This document shows, piece after piece, positions 17,377 to 26,663 of a DNA stretch of 64,000 nucleotides. Made by a program: the position numbers and the translations under genes. The notes beneath the pieces were generated by a model. The model did not search any database. It had not been told where the DNA came from and saw only the letters and a program-made list of their open reading frames with translations. The stretch comes from Myxococcales bacterium (GTDB taxonomy: Bacteria; Myxococcota_A; Polyangia; Haliangiales; Haliangiaceae). Numbering within the stretch: the stretch's first letter is position 1; every line of letters begins with the position of its first letter. The stretch covers positions 41,995 to 105,994 of the forward strand of contig JAQBQE010000017.1 of NCBI GenBank assembly GCA_028287135.1. The letters are read 5' to 3'.

Positions 17377-18935
17377 CTCGGGTGCTGCTCGGCGTCGTGC
17401 TCGCAGCCGCGGTCAGTATTGACCCCATGCCGGCGCAGTCGCAAGGCAGCGCCGCGAGCGATCACGTGCCTGCGCCGGTGGACGACGACGAGGGTGCCGG
17501 CAGCGGAAGCGGAAGCGCGCTCGTGGCCCCTGCCCTGCCCGCGGCGAGGGCGGCCTGGCTCGCCGAGCGGATGGCCTCGGCGATCGCCGCACGCCCGTCG
17601 CTCGGCCGCACCAAGATCGCGATCGCGGTGACGGATCTCGTGACCGGGGAGGAGGTGTTCGCGCGCGAGGCAGATCTCGGCCTCAATCTCGCGTCGAACA
17701 CCAAGCTGCTGACGTCGATCGCCGCGCTCGGCACGCTCGGCAATGGCTTCCGCTGGCGCACCGCGGTGTTCGCCGATCCGGCCGACGAGACCGGGACGAT
17801 CGCCGGCGACCTCTATCTGCGCGGGCGTGGCGACCCGCTGCTGACGGTCGCCCACCTCGAGGAGCTCGCCGACGAGCTGGTCGCGCGGGGGATCCGCGCG
17901 GTCGAGGGCCGGCTGGTGCTCGACACCTCGTACTTCGACGACACCGTCGAGCCGCCCCACTTCGACGAGCAACCGAAGGAGCGCTCGGCGTTCCGCGCGC
18001 CGGTCGCGAGCCTCGGCGTGGCGCGGAGCGCAGCGACCATCAAGGTCGTGGCGAATCCGGGCGGCACCGCGACGGTGACGCTCGAGCCCGACGCCGGTGA
18101 CTACGTGCAGATCACCAAGCGCGAGGTCGTCAGCGTGACGACCGGTCGCACCCGCCTGCGGATCGACATGAAGCCCAAGCGCGATCATGTCGAGTACGAG
18201 GTCTCGGGGCAGATCCGGGTCGGTGAAGGCAGCTGGGATCTGCGCCGCCGCGTCGACGATCCGGCGCGGTTCGCCGCCGAGGTGTTCCGCCGCGCGCTCG
18301 CGGTGCGTGGGATCTCGATCCGGCAGCGCACGATCGCCATCGGTCTGGTCCCGCTGACCGCGAGGCTGATCGCCGCGCACGACAGCGCACCGCTGCCGGA
18401 CGTGATCCGGTTCATGAACAAATCGAGCGACAACTACGTCGCCGAGTCCCTGCTGAAGACGATCGGCGCCGAGACCCGGACGACGACGGCACCCGCGAGC
18501 TGGGCCGATGGCGTCGGCGCGGTGCGCGCCTATCTCGCAACGCTCGGGCTCGCGCCCGGGACGTACCGTGCCGACAACGGATCCGGACTGTTCGCATCGT
18601 CGGAGGTCTCGGCCCGGCAGATGGTGAAGCTCCTGGCAGCGGCGCACGGCAACTACCGGATCGGCCCCGACCTGCTCGGTTCGCTCCCGATCGGCGGAGC
18701 CGATGGGACCCTCGCGCGCCGGTGGCACGCACAGCCGGCGCAAGGCCGGGTGCGTGCGAAGACCGGTACCCTCGACAAGGTCCTGACCCTCGCGGGCTAT
18801 GTCGCGGTCGACAGCCAGAGCCCCCTCGCGTTCGCGATCATCCTCAACGACGTTCCCTCAGGTCAGCGGCCGATTGCCCGCGCGATGGTGGACGACATGG
18901 TCTCGGTGCTCGCCGCCTATCTCGGCGCCCGCTAA
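17367..18935 (+). CDS. dacB: D-alanyl-D-alanine carboxypeptidase/endopeptidase (PBP4, S13)
   Basis: The 522-residue protein carries the S13 peptidase triad of motifs: SxxK as ASNTKLLTS, SxN as SSDNYVAESLLK, and KTG as AKTGTLDKV. The family trims pentapeptides or cross-links in periplasmic peptidoglycan. A signal sequence follows the GTG start at 17367 (RSSRVLLGVVLAAAVS), then a Gly/Ser/Asp-rich linker precedes the catalytic domain. The start overlaps the divergent binding-protein start by 10 bp; a GTG at 17382 would avoid this but loses the basic n-region. Length and motif spacing match Gram-negative DacB. Confidence 0.92.
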   Translation: MRSSRVLLGVVLAAAVSIDPMPAQSQGSAASDHVPAPVDDDEGAGSGSGSALVAPALPAARAAWLAERMASAIAARPSLGRTKIAIAVTDLVTGEEVFAREADLGLNLASNTKLLTSIAALGTLGNGFRWRTAVFADPADETGTIAGDLYLRGRGDPLLTVAHLEELADELVARGIRAVEGRLVLDTSYFDDTVEPPHFDEQPKERSAFRAPVASLGVARSAATIKVVANPGGTATVTLEPDAGDYVQITKREVVSVTTGRTRLRIDMKPKRDHVEYEVSGQIRVGEGSWDLRRRVDDPARFAAEVFRRALAVRGISIRQRTIAIGLVPLTARLIAAHDSAPLPDVIRFMNKSSDNYVAESLLKTIGAETRTTTAPASWADGVGAVRAYLATLGLAPGTYRADNGSGLFASSEVSARQMVKLLAAAHGNYRIGPDLLGSLPIGGADGTLARRWHAQPAQGRVRAKTGTLDKVLTLAGYVAVDSQSPLAFAIILNDVPSGQRPIARAMVDDMVSVLAAYLGAR

Positions 18936-19002
18936 ACCTCGCAAAGCGTTGCTGGCGTCGAGAGACGGTGGTACGAACCGAGCTTCAAAAGGAGCGATCA
19001 CC

Positions 19003-19428
<426 letters not shown>

Positions 19429-19448
19429 GCGCTCGCTGCTCTCGTGAT

Positions 19449-19479
19449 GAAGGCGCCCTCGTGGCGCCTTCGTTCGTTT
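19449..19479 (+). terminator. Intrinsic terminator after rubrerythrin
   Basis: A perfect 9-bp stem (GAAGGCGCC / GGCGCCTTC) with a 5-base loop CTCGT is followed by GTTCGTTT, 20 bp past the rubrerythrin stop. It should end the rubrerythrin transcript before the DUF3501 gene. Confidence 0.75.
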
Positions 19480-19532
19480 CGGGTTCATCCCCGGCCGGGT
19501 CACCGACGGCAGTCGCATGGTAACTTAGGGTG

Positions 19533-20114
19533 ATGAGCCCGGTCCGCCCGATCACCCGTCAGGACATCAAGGGTCCCGCGATCTACGCGCACATCCGGGA
19601 TGACTATCGCAACCGCGTGATCGCGATGAAGAAGGCGCGGCGCGTGATCGTCGGCGACAAGGTCGAGATCGTGTTCGACAACCGGTTCACGCTGACGCTG
19701 CAGATCGAGGAGATCTGCCGCCTCGAGAACCTCAACGACGCGCAGATCGAGGCCGAGATTGCACAGGCCAACGAGCTGATGCCGACCGAGAGCTCGCTCG
19801 CTGCCACGCTGTTCATCCCGCTGCCGCAGGACGAGCACATCAAGGACCGGCTCAAGGAGCTGGTCGGGATCGACGAGCACGTCGTCCTCCACATCGGGCC
19901 TCATGCGATCCGCGCCGCGTTCGAGCCCGGCCGGTCGACCGAGGACCGGATCTCGGCGGTCCAGTACATGCGGTTCCCCCTGTCGCCCGAGGCACGCACC
20001 GCGCTGATGTCCCCGAGCACGAAGGTGGCGATCGAGATCGATCACCCGAACTATCGCTATCGCGTGGAAGGCTCCGACGAGCTTCGCGCTTCGCTCGCCA
20101 ATGATTATGCGTAA
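19533..20114 (+). CDS. DUF3501 family protein
   Basis: The 193-residue protein matches DUF3501: it opens with a short basic stretch, [18 protein letters not shown], then [28 protein letters not shown] and [13 protein letters not shown]. The family is cytosolic and of unknown biochemistry, but it usually sits beside rubrerythrin and an Fe-S/heterodisulfide-reductase-like protein, hinting at a role in peroxide detoxification. The ATG at 19533 was preferred over the adjacent GTG at 19530. It overlaps the lipoprotein gene downstream by 14 bp. Confidence 0.88.
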   Translation: MSPVRPITRQDIKGPAIYAHIRDDYRNRVIAMKKARRVIVGDKVEIVFDNRFTLTLQIEEICRLENLNDAQIEAEIAQANELMPTESSLAATLFIPLPQDEHIKDRLKELVGIDEHVVLHIGPHAIRAAFEPGRSTEDRISAVQYMRFPLSPEARTALMSPSTKVAIEIDHPNYRYRVEGSDELRASLANDYA

Positions 20115-20649
20115 CCTCGTGACGATCGTGCCGTTCGCTGTCGGTGTGCTGGGGCTCATCACCGCGTGCGGTGCCCGGCAGAAGCAGGCGACCGAGGAGC
20201 AGGAGTCGTTCGCCTGCAAGGACCGCCTGGTCAGCTACGTCGTCTCGCACCACATGGGTGGCGACGAAGTCGGCGTCCAGATGGACTGCACCAACGGACC
20301 TGCGATCAAGCGCTGGCGGATCGACAGGAAGGGCACCCGGATCGACGATGCGCGATCGTTGACGTCGGGTGAGTTCGACAAGGTGTGGAGCGAGCTCGCC
20401 GGTAGCGGCTGGGAGAACCTCAAGGACTGCTCGAACGGAACCGCCGGTGATCGCGATCCTGTCTACGTGTTCGACATCCACGACGATCAGAGCAAGGCGT
20501 CGTTCCAGTGCCAGTCGCAGTCGATGCCGTACCCGTACAACACGATCGTCGATCCGCTCGCCGTCGCGGCGCAGAACGGGCGCGGTCAGCTGGGTGACCC
20601 CGAGGACGAAGACCTCAAGAAGCTCGACAAGAAGGACCGCCAGAAGTGA
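20101..20649 (+). CDS. Hypothetical lipoprotein
   Basis: This 182-residue protein has a lipoprotein signal ([14 protein letters not shown]) and then a soluble domain with four cysteines ([26 protein letters not shown]), probably forming two disulfides in the periplasm. It ends in a charged tail ([11 protein letters not shown]). No family was recognised. It overlaps the DUF3501 gene by 14 bp and the SDR gene by 4 bp, so it belongs to the same transcript. The start is one of two close ATGs (20101 or 20107). Confidence 0.75.
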   Translation: MIMRNLVTIVPFAVGVLGLITACGARQKQATEEQESFACKDRLVSYVVSHHMGGDEVGVQMDCTNGPAIKRWRIDRKGTRIDDARSLTSGEFDKVWSELAGSGWENLKDCSNGTAGDRDPVYVFDIHDDQSKASFQCQSQSMPYPYNTIVDPLAVAAQNGRGQLGDPEDEDLKKLDKKDRQK

Positions 20650-21359
20650 GTCGGCCCCTCTCCGGTGTGACCGCGGTCGTGACCGGAGCGAGCCGAGGCA
20701 TCGGGCGAGCGATCGCCTTGCGCCTCGCCGGCGCGGGGGCCGAGGTCGCACTCTGGGCGCGCGATGCCGCAGCGCTGCAGGCGGTGGCGGCGGAGATCAC
20801 CAGCGCGGGTGGCCGCGCCCAGGCGATGATGGTCGATGTCACCAGCTCGGCCTCGATCGACGGTGGCGCCGAGATCGTGCGGCGCACGATGGCGCCGGTG
20901 CAGATCCTCGTCAACAACGCGGGTGCTGTGGTCCGCAAGCCCACCGTGGCGACCACCGAGGCCGAATGGCGCCGCGTGATGGCGGTCAACCTGGACGGCA
21001 CGTTCTTCGTCACGAAGGCGTTCCTGATGGACCTGACGCGTGGCGGCGGCCGGATCATCAACATCGCATCGATCGCCGGCCGCGAGGGCACACCGATGCT
21101 CGCGGCGTATTGCGCGGCCAAGCATGGGGTCGTGGGATTCACGCGAGCCCTTGCCGAGGAGCTCCGCGCTGCTAAGGTCTCCGTGAATGCGATCTGTCCC
21201 GGCAGCGTCGACACGGCCATGCTCCGCGAGGGCATGCCTGGAGCGAAGCCCGACATGAGTCCGGACGATATTGCAGCGACCGCGTTGTTCCTGGCGACAC
21301 CCGCTCCCCTGGGCGCGCCGGACGCACTGACCGGCTCCTGCATCGACGTCTTCGGTTAA
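20646..21359 (+). CDS. Short-chain dehydrogenase/reductase
   Basis: The 237-residue enzyme is a classical SDR: dinucleotide-binding TGASRGIGRAIA, NNAG (LVNNAGAVV), catalytic Ser in INIASIAG and YxxxK as YCAAKHG, then NAICPGSVDT. The residues after the second strand (LWARD) leave cofactor choice open, with NADPH favoured by the Arg. Substrate is unknown; many such proteins are 3-oxoacyl reductase-like. It starts at a GTG in a GTGA overlap with the lipoprotein gene and ends 20 bp before the Lon-domain gene. Confidence 0.9.
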   Translation: MSRPLSGVTAVVTGASRGIGRAIALRLAGAGAEVALWARDAAALQAVAAEITSAGGRAQAMMVDVTSSASIDGGAEIVRRTMAPVQILVNNAGAVVRKPTVATTEAEWRRVMAVNLDGTFFVTKAFLMDLTRGGGRIINIASIAGREGTPMLAAYCAAKHGVVGFTRALAEELRAAKVSVNAICPGSVDTAMLREGMPGAKPDMSPDDIAATALFLATPAPLGAPDALTGSCIDVFG

Positions 21360-21379
21360 CCGGAGGGATGCGAGGACCC

Positions 21380-22045
21380 ATGCGAGAGTCATCGGCCTTC
21401 GACCCGAGCGCCCTCGCGTCACTTCCGATCTTCCCGCTGCCCAACTGCGTCCTGCTGCCCGGCGGCCTGCTTCCGCTCCACGTGTTCGAGCCCCGCTATC
21501 GCGAGCTCACCCGTGACTGTCTCGCGGGCCACCAGCTGATGGGCGTCGCTCGCCTGCGGCCCGGGTTCGAGGGGACCTACTACGGGCGGCCTCCGGTCTA
21601 CGAGCGCTTCGGCGTCGGCAAGATCATCTGCTCCGAGGAGCTGCCCGATGGCCGGTTCGCGCTGCTCCTCCGGGGGGTCGCCCGCGTCGAGATCGCGCGC
21701 GAGCTGACGTCGGACCTCAACTATCGCGTCGTCGAGGCGCAGCTCCTCCCCGATGCGTCCTGCGATGCCGCGGATGCCCGCGATCACCTGCACAAGCTGG
21801 TGATGCTGTGCGATCGCCTCGCCGAGGTGATCGAGCAAGGTGGCTCGCAGCTCCGCGAGCTCGCGCGCGCCTTCGAATCTCCCGGAGCGTGCGCGGATGC
21901 GGTCGCCGCGGCGCTGATCATGGATGCCGACGCTCGTCAGGAGTTGCTCGAGGCCTGCGACCCGATGATCCGCCTGCAGCGCACGCTCGGCCATGTCAGC
22001 CATCTGCTGTGCGAGCTCGCGCCGTGCGACAGCAGCGTCAACTGA
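21380..22045 (+). CDS. Stand-alone Lon substrate-binding (PUA-like) domain protein
   Basis: This 221-residue protein corresponds to the N-terminal substrate-recognition domain of Lon without the ATPase or protease: LPIFPLPNCVLLPGGLLPLH, FEPRYRELTRDCL, GVGKIICSEELPDGRF. Short Lon-N proteins are common but uncharacterised, and may bind unfolded proteins. The start is the ATG at 21380 with GAGG 4 bases upstream; an ATG at 21368 sits right on a GGAGGG and is less likely. It is the last gene of the 19533 run and converges on the WGR gene. Confidence 0.85.
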   Translation: MRESSAFDPSALASLPIFPLPNCVLLPGGLLPLHVFEPRYRELTRDCLAGHQLMGVARLRPGFEGTYYGRPPVYERFGVGKIICSEELPDGRFALLLRGVARVEIARELTSDLNYRVVEAQLLPDASCDAADARDHLHKLVMLCDRLAEVIEQGGSQLRELARAFESPGACADAVAAALIMDADARQELLEACDPMIRLQRTLGHVSHLLCELAPCDSSVN

Positions 22046-22063
22046 TCGCGCGCTCGCGGTCCG

Positions 22064-22606
22064 TCATCGCTGCCTGAAGCCCTCGCCGGCGAGCTTGCGC
22101 TTGCGCTCGTCGAATGCCCGCTGGGCGGCCTCCGGCGAACCGTGGGTCTCGATCGATTCGATGCGGACGACCGGACCCTCGATCGAGAGGTGCATCTCGA
22201 CCTTGGGGCTCCCCACATCGTGCACGTAGCGGGTCGCACCGGGTGGGCGCCGTGAGGGTGGAGTCGTCGCTGCGCGCTGAGGTGGTGGCGGCGCCACCTT
22301 CGGCACCTTGATCTTCGGCGCCTCGTCCTCGTCATCGGCGCTGCCCTCGTCCTCATCGCTCTCGTCGTCGTCGATCTCGCCGCCCCCGCCGCCCGACGGC
22401 GTGTAGCCCTCGGCTCGCATCTCGCCGATCAGCCGGTCGAGCTCGATCGCAGCGCTCGCCGGGTCCGCGAGCTCGGTGACGTGGGTCTGGCCCGCCGAAC
22501 CGACCGAGCCGTAGTTGACGTACACCGCGTTGCCGACGACGCGCGCGCGCCAGAACTTGCTCGTGGTGCCTTCCTCGAGCTCGAGATGAACAGTCCATTC
22601 ACTCAT
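22064..22606 (-). CDS. WGR domain protein with acidic linker
   Basis: The 180-residue protein begins with a WGR domain (about residues 3-70): FWRARVVGNAVYVNYGSVG is the Trp-Gly-Arg-type core, in variant form (YGSVG in place of WGRIG). Then come a Gly/Asp/Glu-rich linker (residues 74-100), a Pro-rich stretch, and a small C-terminal domain (EMHLSIEGPVVRIESI). WGR domains bind nucleic acids in PARPs and in some bacterial regulators; here no PARP or MolR domain is attached. The ATG at 22606 has AGGAGG 8 bases upstream. The function is unknown. Confidence 0.75.
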   Translation of the reverse strand: MSEWTVHLELEEGTTSKFWRARVVGNAVYVNYGSVGSAGQTHVTELADPASAAIELDRLIGEMRAEGYTPSGGGGGEIDDDESDEDEGSADDEDEAPKIKVPKVAPPPPQRAATTPPSRRPPGATRYVHDVGSPKVEMHLSIEGPVVRIESIETHGSPEAAQRAFDERKRKLAGEGFRQR

Positions 22607-22694
22607 CGACGACGCCTCCTTGCCCGTCGTCACCGTACCGAGGAGTGATTTCGCGATCGCGCGGCAAGGCGCGGTTTCACAACTCCGGAGCGCG

Positions 22695-23780
22695 TTACTT
22701 GATCACGGCGAGGCGCGGAGACCGCTTCGGCTTCGACAGCACGTTGCTCGCGATCTTGAGTGCGGCCTTGCTCGCGATATCCATGAACCGCATCGCGTTC
22801 TCGGAGTCGGGGCTCGATGCGATGATCGGCACGCCGGCATCACCGCCGAACCGGATCCGCGTGTCGATCGGGATCTCGCCGAAGAAGTCGCACCCGACCT
22901 CCTGCGCCAGCCGCTTGCCGCCGCCGTGGCTGAAGATCTCGTCCATGTGCCCGCACGCGGGGCACTTGTAGTAGCTCATGTTCTCGACGATCCCGAGGAT
23001 CGGGATCTCGACCTTCTCGAACATCGCGATGCCCTTCACGACATCGACGATCGAGACCTCCTGCGGCGTCGTCACCATCACCGAGCCCGCGATCGGGATC
23101 AGCTGCGACAGCGAGAGCTGCACATCGCCGGTGCCCGGCGGCAGATCACAGACGAGGTAATCGAGCTCGCCCCAGTCGACGTCGCCGAGGAACTGCTGCA
23201 GCAGGCGATGGACCATCGGGCCACGCCAGACGACCGCCTCGTCCTTGTCGACGAAGAAGCCGACCGAGATCACCTTGAGGCCCTGGTGGATCGCCGGGAT
23301 GATCCGCGAGTCCTTGCTCGCCGACGCCGGGACCTCGGGGGTGCCGAGCATCGTCGGGATCGATGGGCCGAACACGTCCGCGTCGAGCAGGCCGACCTTC
23401 GCGCCGTGGCGCTGGAGCGCGAGCGCGAGGTTGACGGCGACCGTCGACTTGCCGACGCCACCCTTGCCAGCGGCGACGGCAACGACGTTCTTCGGTCCCT
23501 TGAGGACGGCCTTGTCGCTCGGTGCCGGCTGGAACACCGTCTCGACGTTGGTCACGACGGTGACCCGCTTCGCCCCGATCTCCTGCAGCGCCTTCTCGAT
23601 CCGCTGCTGCAGCTCGCGGCGCTGGAGCACCGGGTACGCGTGGGTCGGGATGTCGATCTTGACGAGGACGTCCTCGCCCTGGACCTCGACGTTGCGCACC
23701 ATGCGGAACGTCACGATGTCGTGACCGAGTGCGGGGTCGATGACCTTCGCGAGGGCTTCTCTGACGCTGGCTTCGTTCAT
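22695..23780 (-). CDS. mrp: Mrp/ApbC family iron-sulfur carrier ATPase
   Basis: The 361-residue P-loop protein starts with a MIP18/DUF59 domain (REALAKVIDPALGHDI) and continues with the deviant Walker A GKGGVGKST, LLDADVFGPSIPTMLG and LPPGTGDVQLSL. The CxxC pair is KCPACGH. Family members hold and transfer [4Fe-4S] clusters to apo-proteins in the cytosol. It lies 21 bp downstream of ribA on the same strand, though no direct functional tie to riboflavin synthesis is known. It is a likely client-delivery partner for the isc system at 29-34 kb. Confidence 0.95.
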   Translation of the reverse strand: MNEASVREALAKVIDPALGHDIVTFRMVRNVEVQGEDVLVKIDIPTHAYPVLQRRELQQRIEKALQEIGAKRVTVVTNVETVFQPAPSDKAVLKGPKNVVAVAAGKGGVGKSTVAVNLALALQRHGAKVGLLDADVFGPSIPTMLGTPEVPASASKDSRIIPAIHQGLKVISVGFFVDKDEAVVWRGPMVHRLLQQFLGDVDWGELDYLVCDLPPGTGDVQLSLSQLIPIAGSVMVTTPQEVSIVDVVKGIAMFEKVEIPILGIVENMSYYKCPACGHMDEIFSHGGGKRLAQEVGCDFFGEIPIDTRIRFGGDAGVPIIASSPDSENAMRFMDIASKAALKIASNVLSKPKRSPRLAVIK

Positions 23781-23801
23781 GGAGCTTTCGATCCTGGGTG
23801 C

Positions 23802-24413
23802 CTAGTGGATGTGCCCGAGCTTGGACTTCTTCGCCGCAAGATAGCTCTCGCTGTGCGACGTGCCGCCGACCCAGTGGGCTTCGGTGGCACCGATCGAGAC
23901 TCCCGCGCGCTCGAGACCAGCGATCTTCTGCGGGTTGTTCGTCATCAGCCGGACGCTCGTGACGCCGAGGTCGGCGAGAATCCCGGCGGCAATATCGTAC
24001 GAGCGGAGATCGGCATCGAATCCGAGCGCGAGGTTGGCGTCGACCGTGTCGGCACCCTGGTCCTGGAGCTGGTAGGCGGCGACCTTGTTGCCAAGGCCGA
24101 TCCCGCGACCTTCCTGCACGAGGTAGACGAGGACGCCCCGGCCGACCTCGCCGATCTTCGCGAGCGCGGCATCGAGCTGACCGCGGCAGTCGCAGCGCAG
24201 GCTCCCGAGCACCTCGCCGGTGAAGCAGGACGAATGGACACGCGCGAGGACGTCGGCCCCGCGGACATCGCCGAGCACCATGGCGACGTGCTCCTCGGGA
24301 CCGGTCCCGATCGCCGTGCCGCCCGCGCCTACGGGTTCTCCCGTCCGGTACACCACCACCCGAAACTCACCGTTCGGTGTCGGCAGCTTGGCCTCGGAGT
24401 ACCGCGTAATCAT
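23802..24413 (-). CDS. ribA: GTP cyclohydrolase II
   Basis: This 203-residue enzyme opens the GTP ring in the first step of riboflavin synthesis. The zinc ligands are in CFTGEVLGSLRCDCRGQLD, and EGRGIGLGNK and the SVRLMTNNPQKI motif are intact. It is the single-domain form, with no fused DHBP synthase. No RFN-type riboswitch was recognised in the 85 bp upstream, which it shares with the divergent deformylase gene. It ends with a His-rich tail (LGHIH). Confidence 0.95.
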   Translation of the reverse strand: MITRYSEAKLPTPNGEFRVVVYRTGEPVGAGGTAIGTGPEEHVAMVLGDVRGADVLARVHSSCFTGEVLGSLRCDCRGQLDAALAKIGEVGRGVLVYLVQEGRGIGLGNKVAAYQLQDQGADTVDANLALGFDADLRSYDIAAGILADLGVTSVRLMTNNPQKIAGLERAGVSIGATEAHWVGGTSHSESYLAAKKSKLGHIH

Positions 24414-24498
24414 GGGGATGGGCGTGTATGGCTGGGGGCGGCTCCCTTGTCAATCGGCGGGACGTCCGACGACAGCTGCATGCTAAGGTGACCCTCCC

Positions 24499-25026
24499 AT
24501 GGCAGTCCGTCCCGTCGTCGTCTGGCCCGACGAGCGTCTTCGTCAACCCTCCGTGGTGATCGAGACCGTCGATGCCTCTGTTCGCGAGCTCTACCAGGAC
24601 CTCGTCGATTCGATGTACGCCGAGAACGGTCTCGGGATCGCGGCGCTGCAGCTCGGCGATCCGCGCAAGATGTTCATCGTCGAGCCCAAGCTCGCCGGTC
24701 GACCCGAGAGCGATCCGCCGGTCGCGTTCCTCAATCCCGAGGTGACCTGGGTCTCCGAGGATCAGCAGGACAGCGAAGAGGGTTGCCTGTCGTTCCCCGA
24801 CATCTACGTCAAGGTGAAGCGCCCGATGCGTTGCAAGGTCCGCGCGATGGGCCTCGACGGTCAGACCTTCGAGATCGAGGGCGAGGCGCTGCTCGCGCGT
24901 TGCCTCCTCCACGAGAACGATCACCTGACCGGCAAGCTGCTCGTCGACTTCGTCGGCCCGCTGAAGCGGACGATGATCAAGAAGAAGCTGATGAAGGTCA
25001 AAGACGCCGCGGACGCAGAGGCGTAG
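24499..25026 (+). CDS. def: Peptide deformylase
   Basis: The 175-residue metalloenzyme removes the formyl group from nascent proteins. The three motifs are present: GLGIAALQ (the usual Pro of GxGxAAPQ is Leu), EGCLSFP and HENDHLTG (HExxH-type metal site). A basic tail (RTMIKKKLMKVKD) follows the catalytic domain, as in many type 1 and 2 enzymes. It starts at the ATG at 24499, divergent from ribA. No methionyl-tRNA formyltransferase gene is adjacent. Confidence 0.95.
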   Translation: MAVRPVVVWPDERLRQPSVVIETVDASVRELYQDLVDSMYAENGLGIAALQLGDPRKMFIVEPKLAGRPESDPPVAFLNPEVTWVSEDQQDSEEGCLSFPDIYVKVKRPMRCKVRAMGLDGQTFEIEGEALLARCLLHENDHLTGKLLVDFVGPLKRTMIKKKLMKVKDAADAEA

Positions 25027-25068
25027 AGCCGCTCGACGCTCCCGAGGGGATCCGACGTCGATGCCCCG

Positions 25069-25734
25069 CTAGGGACCGCATGGATCGGGCGTCACGCCCG
25101 GGATGCCGCCCTGGACTCCACCCGGCACGCCGCCGCACGGATCCGGGGCCTCGTCGCCATCGAACCCGAACGGCGTCGGGCTCCACACCGCACGCTGCAG
25201 CCGCACCCCGGTGAGCACCTTGCGCATCCGCTCGTCGGAGAGCCCATCGCACGAGCGCTCGAACGCGACGGCGACGTGATCCCCCTGCTTGAAGCAGACC
25301 GGGTGCGAGCCCCAGCACTCGCAGCTGGTCAGGATGTCATCGCCCGCAAACGCGCTGCCGATCTTCCACTGCGGATGCTGCGTGATCTCGACCTTGCCGC
25401 TGACCGCGTGAACGTTGAACAACGTGCCGTCCTCGTTCGGGATCACGTAGAACAGCGGCTCGTCGTCGTCGAACACGTGGAGCTCCACGCCATTCCGGTG
25501 AACGGGACGAACGGCGTAGCCGTCCTTGCCGAGCAGGTCGCGCAGCGCGGTGAGATTTGCCGGCGTGTCCTTCGTGATCGGACCGAGCGAGCCGTCGCGG
25601 ATCAGGAACAGCGCGTTCGATGCCGCCGCGCCCGTCTTCACCGTCGAGTTCGAGATCGCCGGCGAGGTCGTTGCGCCACCACCACCACAGCCCAGCACGA
25701 GCGCGCTCCACGCCACCCACGGCAGTCTCGACAT
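25069..25734 (-). CDS. Hypothetical lipoprotein
   Basis: The 221-residue protein has a lipoprotein signal ending ALVLGCGGGG. The mature part has strands around VRPVHRNGVELHVFDDDEP and YVIPNEDGTLFNVHAVSGK, a cysteine pair region (LTSCECWGSHPVCF) and a Gly/Pro-rich C-terminus. No family was recognised. The start is the ATG at 25734; the longer frame upstream runs through folB on the opposite strand and is not used. Its 5' end is 30 bp from the divergent folB start. Confidence 0.75.
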   Translation of the reverse strand: MSRLPWVAWSALVLGCGGGGATTSPAISNSTVKTGAAASNALFLIRDGSLGPITKDTPANLTALRDLLGKDGYAVRPVHRNGVELHVFDDDEPLFYVIPNEDGTLFNVHAVSGKVEITQHPQWKIGSAFAGDDILTSCECWGSHPVCFKQGDHVAVAFERSCDGLSDERMRKVLTGVRLQRAVWSPTPFGFDGDEAPDPCGGVPGGVQGGIPGVTPDPCGP

Positions 25735-25764
25735 CGCTCGATTGTAACGTAGTAGCCTGCGCTC

Positions 25765-26133
25765 GTGACCGACAGCGTCTTCGTTCGCGGCCTCGAGTTC
25801 GAGGGCAATCACGGGTACTCCGCCGCCGAGCGGCGGGGCACACGCCGGTTCCGCGTCAACCTGACCCTCGAGCTCTCGCTGCAAGCGGCCGCGGCGTCGG
25901 ACCGGATCGCCGACACCGTCGACTACTGGAAGGTCAGCGAGATCGTGATCGCACTCGGCACGAAGTCGACGTTCAAGCTGCTCGAGGCGCTCGCCGGTGC
26001 GATCGCCGCGAAGATCCAGGAGCTGTATCCACATGCGCAGGTCGAGATCGAGCTCGAGAAGCTCGCGCCGCCCTGCCCTGGCGTTCCCGCGGCGTGCGGC
26101 GTGCGTCTCGTGATCCCGGCGGTGACTCCATGA
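25765..26133 (+). CDS. folB: Dihydroneopterin aldolase
   Basis: This 122-residue enzyme of folate synthesis has the FolB landmarks: VRGLEFEGNHGYSAAERR (catalytic Glu/Tyr region), VNLTLELSL, and the TVDYWKVSEIV segment, then LLEALAGAIAAKI. The C-terminal Lys region is KLAPPCPGVPAACGVRL, where one copy of the usual KPxAP motif has become KLAPP. It starts at a GTG and overlaps the thioesterase gene by 4 bp (ATGA). Confidence 0.9.
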   Translation: MTDSVFVRGLEFEGNHGYSAAERRGTRRFRVNLTLELSLQAAAASDRIADTVDYWKVSEIVIALGTKSTFKLLEALAGAIAAKIQELYPHAQVEIELEKLAPPCPGVPAACGVRLVIPAVTP

Positions 26134-26582
26134 GCTTCACGTACGCGACGCCCGTGCGATTCGCGGACGTCGATCACGCGGGCATCGTGTACTACCCGCG
26201 GTTCTTCCACCTGTTCCACGTCGCGTTCGAGGAGCTGTGGCGCGCGCGGATCGGACCGCGCGCGTACTCCGAGCTGATCGACCGGGACCGGGTCGGATTT
26301 CCAGCCGTCCGCGCAGAGTGCGACTTCAAGGGCCCCCTGAAGTTCGGAGACATCGCGGAGATCGAGGTCAGCGTCGCGCGGCTCGGTACCAGGTCGATCA
26401 CGTTCCGGTACCGCGTTCATCGCGCGGCAGATTCCGAGGCCCCTGCGCGGGAGCGCGCGCTGTGCGCGGAAGGCCAGGTGGTGTGTGCCGTGGTGGATCT
26501 CGCAGCCTTCGTCGCGATCGCGGTCCCCGAGCGCGTGATTGCGATGCTGGCGGACCTCGTCGAGCACGATCCGCCGGTGTGA
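26130..26582 (+). CDS. Acyl-CoA thioesterase, hotdog fold (4HBT/YbgC type)
   Basis: The 150-residue protein has the 4-hydroxybenzoyl-CoA thioesterase signature FADVDHAGIVYYPRFFH with the catalytic Asp, then FKGPLKFGDIAEIEV. The family hydrolyses short acyl-CoA or acyl-ACP thioesters in the cytosol. The start is the ATG at 26130, overlapping the folB stop. A longer reading frame back to 25620 is a shadow of folB. No fatty-acid genes are nearby, so the natural substrate is not indicated. Confidence 0.9.
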   Translation: MSFTYATPVRFADVDHAGIVYYPRFFHLFHVAFEELWRARIGPRAYSELIDRDRVGFPAVRAECDFKGPLKFGDIAEIEVSVARLGTRSITFRYRVHRAADSEAPARERALCAEGQVVCAVVDLAAFVAIAVPERVIAMLADLVEHDPPV

Positions 26583-26663
26583 TGCGTTGCATGAAAATTG
26601 CTGCGCTTGGAAGCGATTCGGGGCTTTACCCCCGGTGGACCTCGTACTAAGTCACGGAGTTCC

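Noticed and set aside
24414..24498. FMN riboswitch upstream of ribA
   Set aside because: The 85-bp gap is too short for an RFN element and lacks its conserved stems.
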